A stretch of DNA of 19,517 nucleotides from an uncultured Alphaproteobacteria bacterium. GTDB taxonomy: Bacteria > Pseudomonadota > Alphaproteobacteria > RF32 > CAG-239. The DNA is taken from contig CABQIK010000023.1 in assembly GCA_902464275.1 (NCBI GenBank), positions 1 to 19,517 on the forward strand, in the 5' to 3' direction. Shown piece after piece: positions 15,338 through 19,517 of this stretch. Every line of letters begins with the position of its first letter. Within the stretch, counting starts at the first letter, position 1. The notes under the pieces were generated by a model. It ran no database searches. It saw only the letters and a program-made list of their open reading frames with translations, and was not told the origin of the DNA. The translations under genes were made by a program, and so were the position numbers.

Positions 15338-15955
15338 TTAGTCGGTTCCTAAAATATCCATAGAGTTAAACAAAACATTGTTAAAATCAAGCTCGGTGTA
15401 GTTTTCCATAATGTTATAAACGTTCATAAACATTAAGCTGAGCGGGTCTTGCGCCGTGCTGTTTGTAACATCGTCCAAGCTTTGGTGCAGAGTGGCTTTA
15501 TAGTCTGATGCCATATTTTTAACTTTGCTGTCGTATGATGCCGGAATTTTGTAGCCCATTTTGCGTAAATGATTGAGCATAACAATCATATTGTGGCGGT
15601 TGACTTCCGGCGCTATCATTTCTTGCCCCATGGCGGTAGTGTAGGTAGTGCCTTCGCCGACATAATTTAATTTGCCGTGCTGTCCGCTACCGCGCCATGT
15701 ACGAACGCCGCTGCGATCACGAGCGCGCGCCCACGGGTCAACCGGAAGAATGTTGCCGCCGGTCGGTCCGTTGCCGTATACCGGAGCATTAACCACGTCA
15801 GCGCCGTTGGTGCCGTTGCCGGCGGTATCGCCAAAATAGCCGTCATTGGGCTTGGGCGGCTGAGCCGTCCACGGGTTGGCCGGAAGCTGCGCCCAAGCAG
15901 TGCTTGCGGTAAAGATAATTCCTAAAATTGCAGAAAGGCGTAAAATTTTGAACAT
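15338..15955 (-). CDS. Exported protein of unknown function
   Basis: A 205-aa protein that I do not recognise. A clear signal peptide (residues 1-22, ending STAWA) is followed by a Pro/Gly/Asn-rich, probably disordered region to about residue 110. That region carries two similar short motifs, ANPWTAQPP and VDPWARARDR. A mostly helical C-terminal half (NMIVMLNHLRKMGYKIP; LMFMNVYNIMENY) follows. It is likely periplasmic or outer-membrane associated. AAGGAG lies 7 nt before the ATG. It is cotranscribed with trmJ (4-nt gap), although nothing in the protein suggests a role in tRNA modification. Confidence 0.75.
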   Translation of the reverse strand: MFKILRLSAILGIIFTASTAWAQLPANPWTAQPPKPNDGYFGDTAGNGTNGADVVNAPVYGNGPTGGNILPVDPWARARDRSGVRTWRGSGQHGKLNYVGEGTTYTTAMGQEMIAPEVNRHNMIVMLNHLRKMGYKIPASYDSKVKNMASDYKATLHQSLDDVTNSTAQDPLSLMFMNVYNIMENYTELDFNNVLFNSMDILGTD

Positions 15956-16041
15956 GGCGCTCTCCTTGAAAGCAAACTTTTTAATCTGAATTTATTTTAA
16001 CATAGTTTTTTACAAAAATACAGTTACATTATTGTGTCATT

Positions 16042-16722
16042 TTATTTTTTGTTTTGCAACTTGTTAATTTGGTTTTGCAATAAGCTCAGTTCTTTTTTGA
16101 GCTTTTCAATATCGGCAAGCAACGGGTCAGAAGCTTCTTTATCAACGGCATAGGCGCAAAAGGTTTTATTTTCGGCTTTGTGCTTTTCAGTTTTATGCGC
16201 CGGAACGCCGACCACGGTTTCACCCGCGGCAACGTCTTTTAATACCACGGCATTGGAGCCGATTTTAACGTTGTTGCCGATTTTTATCGGGCCTAAAACC
16301 TGAGCGCCGGAGCCGATAATAACGCCGTTTCCGATGGTGGGGTGGCGCTTGGTCATAACTTTGCCGTTTTTATCAAAAACCGTGGTGCCGCCAAGCGTAA
16401 CGCCATGATACATGGTAACATTATCGCCGATTTCGGCGGTTTCACCGATAACAACACCCATGCCGTGGTCAATAAAAAATCCGGTGCCGATTTTAGCGGC
16501 GGGGTGAATTTCAACTCCGGTTAAAAAACGCGTAACTTGCGATAAAAAACGCGCGGTTAATTTAAAGTTTTTTTGCCAAAGCAAGTGATTAAAACGGTAG
16601 GCCGTAATGGCATGAAACCCCGATGAAAGCAATGCGGCGGCAAAGCGTGAAGAAGTGGCCGGATCGCGGGCGATAACCGCGTCTAAATCAGCTAAAATTA
16701 AAGACTTGTTTTTTCGTTTCAT
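16042..16722 (-). CDS. cysE: Serine O-acetyltransferase
   Basis: A 226-aa cytosolic enzyme making O-acetylserine from serine and acetyl-CoA, the committed step of cysteine synthesis. A short helical N-terminal domain (to about 70) precedes a left-handed beta-helix of hexapeptide repeats (IGTGFF, IGETAEIGDNV, IGNGVIIGSGA, IGNNVKIGSNA). Catalytic residues are D85 and H86 (FIDHGMG) and H127 (KRHPTI). VVGVPAH closes the domain. It is shorter than E. coli CysE at the N-terminus, like the short EpsC/Bacillus type. The C-terminal tail (SLLQNQINKLQNK) looks like a coiled coil. It diverges from the alpha/beta hydrolase gene across 92 bp. Confidence 0.93.
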   Translation of the reverse strand: MKRKNKSLILADLDAVIARDPATSSRFAAALLSSGFHAITAYRFNHLLWQKNFKLTARFLSQVTRFLTGVEIHPAAKIGTGFFIDHGMGVVIGETAEIGDNVTMYHGVTLGGTTVFDKNGKVMTKRHPTIGNGVIIGSGAQVLGPIKIGNNVKIGSNAVVLKDVAAGETVVGVPAHKTEKHKAENKTFCAYAVDKEASDPLLADIEKLKKELSLLQNQINKLQNKK

Positions 16723-16754
16723 TTTATGCTATATTCCTTTGTAACGTTAATAAT

Positions 16755-16783
16755 TTGTTATCTTTAAGCTGATAATATATTAA
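16755..16783 (+). promoter_or_regulatory. Candidate promoter of the alpha/beta hydrolase gene
   Basis: -35 TTGTTA (16755-16760), a 17-nt spacer and -10 TATTAA (16778-16783). It overlaps the leftward cysE promoter, so the two may compete for polymerase. Confidence 0.4.
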
Positions 16784-16799
16784 AAAAGTAAATTTACAA
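16772..16799 (-). promoter_or_regulatory. Candidate promoter of cysE
   Basis: On the minus strand, -35 TTGTAA (16794-16799), a 16-nt spacer and -10 TATTAT (16772-16777), about 50 nt before the start codon at 16722. An AAGGA site lies 13 nt before the ATG, a longer distance than usual. Confidence 0.4.
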
Positions 16800-16814
16800 T
16801 AAAGAGAATTACAG

Positions 16815-17573
16815 ATGGTAGAAATTTTATTTAACGGACATGCCGGCCGCTTGGAAGGTCGTTATCACAAAAGCGAAAAGTCCGATGCGCCGGTGGCTTT
16901 AATTTTGCACCCGCACCCGCAATACGGCGGAACCATGAACAACAAAGTTGTATACAGTTTGTTCAGTTGTTTTAAAGATTTGGGCTTTTCGGTTTTACGC
17001 TTTAACTTCAGAAGTGTCGGGCGTTCGCAAGGAAAATTTGAAGACGGTCCCGGCGAACTTGCCGATGCCACAACGGCCTTGGATTGGCTACAGCAAAATA
17101 ACCCTGACGCGCGGCAGTGCTGGATTGCCGGTTATTCGTTCGGGGCGTGGATTGCTTTGCAGCTTTTAATGCGGCGTCCGGATATTAATAACTTTATTGC
17201 CGTGTCTCCGCCGGCCAATGAAAAAGATTTTGCCTTTTTGGCGCCGTGTCCGGCTTCAGGCTTAATTGTACAGGGTGAGGCTGATGAAATTGTTAATCCG
17301 CATCAGGTGGCAACGCTTGCCAAGCGGCTTAATATGCAGCGCAATATCTCGGTTGATTTTGCCATGATTGAAGGCGCTGATCACATGTATAACAATCGCT
17401 TGGTTGATTTATATAAGGTTTCAGGTAATTATGTGCTTGATGTTATTAATCGCAAATCGCCGCTTAAAAAGCGCCGCGGGCGCCGCCGGAGGGAAGCGGA
17501 AGATGAAACTTTGCTGTTAGAAGATGATTCTTTGATTGATACCGCAGATGATGATTTGGGCGATGAAGAATAA
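16815..17573 (+). CDS. Alpha/beta hydrolase with charged C-terminal tail
   Basis: A 252-aa cytosolic hydrolase of the dienelactone-hydrolase/prolyl-oligopeptidase-like type common in alphaproteobacteria. The oxyanion region is LHPHPQYGGTMNN. FNFRSVGRSQG is the conserved Arg/Gly loop. The nucleophile elbow is GYSFGAW (S108), with the acid D157 (GEADEIV) and H190 (GADHMY) completing the triad. The substrate is unknown. After the fold ends near 212, a strongly basic patch (215-225, KKRRGRRRR) is followed by an acidic run to the C-terminus (LLEDDSLIDTADDDLGDEE), an unusual bipolar tail that may bind a partner or nucleic acid. Its own terminator follows at 17599. Confidence 0.87.
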   Translation: MVEILFNGHAGRLEGRYHKSEKSDAPVALILHPHPQYGGTMNNKVVYSLFSCFKDLGFSVLRFNFRSVGRSQGKFEDGPGELADATTALDWLQQNNPDARQCWIAGYSFGAWIALQLLMRRPDINNFIAVSPPANEKDFAFLAPCPASGLIVQGEADEIVNPHQVATLAKRLNMQRNISVDFAMIEGADHMYNNRLVDLYKVSGNYVLDVINRKSPLKKRRGRRRREAEDETLLLEDDSLIDTADDDLGDEE

Positions 17574-17598
17574 TATTTAATGGCATTTGTTTATAAAA

Positions 17599-17633
17599 CG
17601 GGTGTTTGCAATAAGGCGGACGCCTGTTTTTTT
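17599..17633 (+). terminator. Intrinsic terminator of the alpha/beta hydrolase gene
   Basis: CGGGTGTTTGC (17599-17609) pairs along its full length, with GU pairs, with GCGGACGCCTG (17616-17626) around a 6-nt loop. It is followed by seven T (17627-17633). Confidence 0.8.
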
Positions 17634-17636
17634 GTG

Positions 17637-17652
17637 TCCGAATCGATTCGGA
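17637..17652. repeat. 16-bp perfect palindrome
   Basis: TCCGAATCGATTCGGA is exactly self-complementary and lies just after the hydrolase terminator. It could be a protein-binding site. The bases from 17653 to about 17790 show nothing else that I can name. Confidence 0.4.
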
Positions 17653-17830
17653 AACAGGGGCAAAAAACAGTGGTTTTTGAGGGTTTGGCAAGGGTAAAAC
17701 AGGTGTGAAAATATGATGTATTCTAGTCTAATGTACTCTTATTAAGCGTAATTTGCAGTAAAAAATCAAAAAAAATCGCAAAATGTGCGCAAAATAAAAT
17801 GGTGTTAAAACAGAAAGATGGAGCAAAAAA

Positions 17831-17882
17831 CGATACAAAACAATACAAGACGATACAAAAAGATACAAAATCGTGCGATACA
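17831..17882. repeat. 10-bp tandem iterons (GATACAAAA) upstream of the repeated leader
   Basis: Four direct repeats in exact 10-bp register: CGATACAAAA, CAATACAAGA, CGATACAAAA, AGATACAAAA (17831-17870). A fifth GATACA lies at 17877. Further A-tracts lie upstream (17760-17815). The one-turn spacing fits either an operator array for a regulator or intrinsically curved, A-tract-phased promoter DNA. The last unit sits where the -35 box of the leader promoter would be expected. Confidence 0.55.
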
Positions 17883-17896
17883 TTTTTGCAAAAATA

Positions 17897-17999
17897 TGCT
17901 ATATAAATTGGCATAATCGCGAGAGGAGCGTGAAAAACGCCCATCGCGATTATTTTTTTAACCGGCTCTGTGTGCAAACACGGAGCTATTTTTTTAACT
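17897..17999 (+). promoter_or_regulatory. Repeated double-hairpin leader, copy 1
   Basis: A 103-bp element, 98/103 identical to 19415-19517 with no gaps. It opens with TGCTATATAAAT, an extended -10-like sequence. Hairpin 1 has a 10-bp stem (ATAATCGCGA, 17913-17922, with 17944-17953) enclosing an inner GCGT/ACGC stem; hairpin 2 has a 9-bp stem (17965-17973 with 17978-17986) closed by a GCAA tetraloop. Each is directly followed by TATTTTTTT, so both look like intrinsic terminators placed at the very 5' end of the transcript. The gene at 18023 follows 24 nt later. Expression therefore probably needs readthrough, or the element makes a small stable RNA. Confidence 0.7.
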
Positions 18000-18022
18000 T
18001 AATTTTACAAGGAGAACGTAAG

Positions 18023-19018
18023 ATGTATAGTTCTTACCTCACAAGAGAAACCTTTGAGAATGAGCACGACGAAAAAATGACGCGAAAGTTTTCATATAAC
18101 TACCAAGTTTTGAAGCGCTTGTTCCCGGAGGTTTACAAATTACCGGAGAGCGAAATTCGCTCGCTGGTGCGTTCAATTTATGACAACCCCAAAATGGGCG
18201 ATGAATTGTTAGACCATTTAAGCAATGTGATTAACAAGAGAAAGCCGGAATGGGGAGAATACTTAAATCCGAAACCGGAAGAGCCGGAGCAGCCGGTACA
18301 GAATAATCCGTTACAGCCGGTGCAGCCGAAGCCGCTGAATACGGACTCAGGTTTTGAGCCGTACAAACCGCAAAAGAGTGCTTTCGGGCTTAATAACACC
18401 AACAACTTTGGACTTAATAACTCTGGCGTGTTTAGTCAAACCAAATTGCCGGATTTAACCAAAGGCATGGATTTAAAGCATTCGGACATGGTCACCGGCT
18501 TTGGAATTAACGAGAACAAACAAAAAGAAATGCTTGCCCTTAACCCGCTGAAACAAACTCAAAGTTTAAGCGGTGATAATACACAAACTCATTCTGGGCA
18601 AACTGATAATGATATTGATTATGCTAAAGTTTATCGGCAAGTAAAAAATGACCATCCATATTTTTCATCTGAAGCGTATAACAAAAAATGGAATACACCC
18701 ATTATTGAGCAAATTTCATATATGCCAGAGATATATAAAAATTATTCATCTTTATATGATATGGCTTTGCATGATAAATATAAACACGCGTATTTAAATT
18801 GTATTGCGGCACAACAAGGATATTTAAATGATGCCTTAATCAATAATTTATCACAAATGAAAGAGGTTTACGATGTGAAAACATCTCGTAATACTGAACA
18901 GGAAAGTGCTCAAGATATGTATGCAAATCTAATTGGGAGATATTTAGGAAGTCATTATCCATATGCGAAATGCGAAGATTTAATAACCCCTTATATATCT
19001 AAAGAATACCCCAAATAA
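18023..19018 (+). CDS. Modular hypothetical protein with Pro-rich linker and AT-rich C-terminal domain
   Basis: A 331-aa protein, not recognised, with no signal peptide or membrane segment. A charged helical N-terminal region (1-80) contains YNYQVLKRLFPEVYKLPESE. A Pro/Gln linker (81-106, PKPEEPEQPVQNNPLQPVQP) and an Asn/Gly-rich low-complexity stretch (120-165, FGLNN twice) follow. A distinct Tyr-rich helical C-terminal domain (about 197-331) starts at DIDYAKVYRQ. Base composition shifts inside the gene: 32/60 G+C at 18241-18300 against 17/60 at 18661-18720, which suggests that the C-terminal part has a separate history. The ATG at 18023 has AAGGAG 7 nt upstream; a longer in-frame GTG start at 17873 would run through the leader hairpins and is rejected. 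The layout recalls secreted effectors or polymorphic toxins, but no catalytic motif is visible. Confidence 0.8.
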   Translation: MYSSYLTRETFENEHDEKMTRKFSYNYQVLKRLFPEVYKLPESEIRSLVRSIYDNPKMGDELLDHLSNVINKRKPEWGEYLNPKPEEPEQPVQNNPLQPVQPKPLNTDSGFEPYKPQKSAFGLNNTNNFGLNNSGVFSQTKLPDLTKGMDLKHSDMVTGFGINENKQKEMLALNPLKQTQSLSGDNTQTHSGQTDNDIDYAKVYRQVKNDHPYFSSEAYNKKWNTPIIEQISYMPEIYKNYSSLYDMALHDKYKHAYLNCIAAQQGYLNDALINNLSQMKEVYDVKTSRNTEQESAQDMYANLIGRYLGSHYPYAKCEDLITPYISKEYPK

Positions 19019-19035
19019 GCTGGTGTATTTTTGTG

Positions 19036-19064
19036 TTGACGCCAATCAAATATTGTAATACTCT
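19036..19064 (+). promoter_or_regulatory. Weak candidate promoter for the two small membrane ORFs
   Basis: -35 TTGACG (19036-19041), a 17-nt spacer and -10 TACTCT (19059-19064). The -10 is poor. The ORFs may instead be read from the leader promoter upstream, since no terminator is seen after 19018. Confidence 0.25.
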
Positions 19065-19087
19065 ATACCACAATTAGGAGAATATGT

Positions 19088-19219
19088 ATGGTTGAAGTTA
19101 ATGAAACTCTATTCAAGATAATACTGATAATCATGTATTTGATGCTTAATATTATATTGATGGTATTAGTTATTCCTGGATTAATAGCTATGTTGGGTAT
19201 CATAAAAGCAGATTTTTAA
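19088..19219 (+). CDS. Very small membrane protein (43 aa)
   Basis: A 43-aa ORF with a strong AGGAG site 7 nt before the ATG. It is almost wholly hydrophobic (IILIIMYLMLNIILMVLVIP), with an acidic N-terminus (VEVNET) and a short polar end (KADF), so it should span the inner membrane once. It is very AT-rich (14/60 G+C at 19081-19140). It lies 69 nt after the 331-aa gene and 13 nt before the next small ORF, all between the two leader copies. It could be an immunity-like or toxin-like membrane peptide, or an accessory of the larger protein; no family is recognised. Confidence 0.55.
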   Translation: MVEVNETLFKIILIIMYLMLNIILMVLVIPGLIAMLGIIKADF

Positions 19220-19232
19220 TGGAAAGAAACAG

Positions 19233-19370
19233 ATGAAAAAAACAATTATAAAATATATAACATGCTTTGAAAAAGTATCCCGATATATAATGTATTTTTT
19301 ACTGACTATAACATTAATACTGCTTCTAATCAATCTTAGTCAAGTTGATTGGTCTTTTTTGTTTAAATAA
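19233..19370 (+). CDS. Very small membrane protein (45 aa)
   Basis: A 45-aa ORF. A basic N-terminus (MKKTIIKYITCFEKVSR) is followed by one hydrophobic span (YIMYFLLTITLILLLINL) and a short end (SQVDWSFLFK). The ribosome site is weaker (GGAAAG about 6 nt before the ATG). It lies 13 nt after the 43-aa ORF and is probably cotranslated with it. The two ORFs differ in sequence but share size and single-span design. A hairpin without a T-run and the second leader copy follow. There is no recognised family. The small size leaves some doubt that it is expressed. Confidence 0.5.
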   Translation: MKKTIIKYITCFEKVSRYIMYFLLTITLILLLINLSQVDWSFLFK

Positions 19371-19383
19371 ACTGAAAGCTTAA

Positions 19384-19412
19384 CTCCGCCGGTTAGAGTA
19401 TCTCCGGCGGAG
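19384..19412. terminator. GC-rich hairpin before leader copy 2
   Basis: CTCCGCCGG (19384-19392) pairs perfectly with CCGGCGGAG (19404-19412) around an 11-nt loop. It lies 13 nt after the last small ORF and has no T-run, so it may be a weak terminator, an RNA 3'-end protector or an operator. It occupies the -35 region of leader copy 2. Confidence 0.45.
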
Positions 19413-19414
19413 TG

Positions 19415-19517
19415 TGCTATATAAATTGGCATAATCGCGAGAGGAGCGTGAGCAACGCACCCCGCGATTATTTTTTTAACCGGCTCTGTGTGCAAACACG
19501 GAGCTATTTTTTTAACT
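19415..19517 (+). promoter_or_regulatory. Repeated double-hairpin leader, copy 2 (runs to the right edge)
   Basis: The second copy of the 17897-17999 element, 98/103 identical. The five differences fall within hairpin 1's interior and the end of its stem: the inner GCGT/ACGC stem is kept while its loop changes to GAGCA, and the outer stem shortens from 10 to 9 bp. Hairpin 2 with its GCAA loop and both TATTTTTTT runs is unchanged. By analogy with copy 1 it probably precedes another gene just beyond the window. The iterons found before copy 1 are absent here. Confidence 0.7.

Noticed and set aside
17723..17977. 84-aa minus-strand ORF over the iteron/leader region
   Set aside because: Low-complexity Phe/Cys-rich translation of the A-rich iterons and hairpins, without gene-like features.
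17873..18022. In-frame N-terminal extension of the 331-aa gene from a GTG start
   Set aside because: It would translate the -10 region and both leader hairpins, and no ribosome site precedes it. ATG 18023 has AAGGAG. The same frame is open in copy 2, but that follows from the copies' near identity.

Overview
The window looks like a chromosomal segment of an AT-rich, Gram-negative bacterium, most likely an alphaproteobacterium. The evidence is outer-membrane and autotransporter-type proteins, strong GGAGG ribosome sites, sigma70-type promoters, and alphaproteobacterial-looking versions of CysE, TrmJ and an alpha/beta hydrolase. The taxonomic call is inference. No tRNA, rRNA, CRISPR array or insertion sequence was seen.

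Layout. (1) 1-3300, minus strand: a two-gene unit. An HhH-GPD (DNA glycosylase)-like gene lies 4 nt upstream of a very long, open-ended surface protein gene that runs off the left edge; it has a signal peptide, an ankyrin-like segment, a glycine-rich hydrophobic stretch, EGF-like cysteine modules and a beta-helix-like repeat passenger. The unit has a good promoter and a ~190-nt leader that can fold into a closed multi-helix domain or into an antiterminator competing with a terminator hairpin. (2) 3279-3997: a perfect 12-bp inverted repeat sits midway between the -35 boxes of two divergent promoters; the rightward one drives a second terminator-bearing leader and an unknown 144-aa gene. (3) 4080-7977: a small membrane protein, an aldo/keto reductase, a small outer-membrane barrel, a DUF4139 exported protein and a Cys/Lys-rich DUF2934 protein, with clear terminators. 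(4) 8168-14595: the operon glgB-glgX-malQ for remodelling alpha-glucan (glycogen branching, debranching and glucan transfer), behind a strong promoter. (5) 14599-17573: trmJ with an exported protein of unknown function, cysE, and an alpha/beta hydrolase with a charged tail. (6) 17574-19517: the most unusual part. A 103-bp leader with two successive hairpins, each followed by the same T-run, occurs twice, 98/103 identical with all differences in one hairpin's interior. Between the copies lies a modular 331-aa protein (GC-richer N-terminal half, AT-rich C-terminal domain) followed by two tiny single-membrane-span ORFs. The first copy is preceded by 10-bp tandem iterons.

The repeated theme is transcript leaders with early terminators in front of surface-protein or unknown accessory genes (around 3050-3240, 3430-3540, 17897-17999 and 19415-19517). 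The housekeeping genes have ordinary short leaders. The repeat-headed cassette at the right edge and the riboswitch-like leader at 3049-3238 are the best candidates for undescribed biology.
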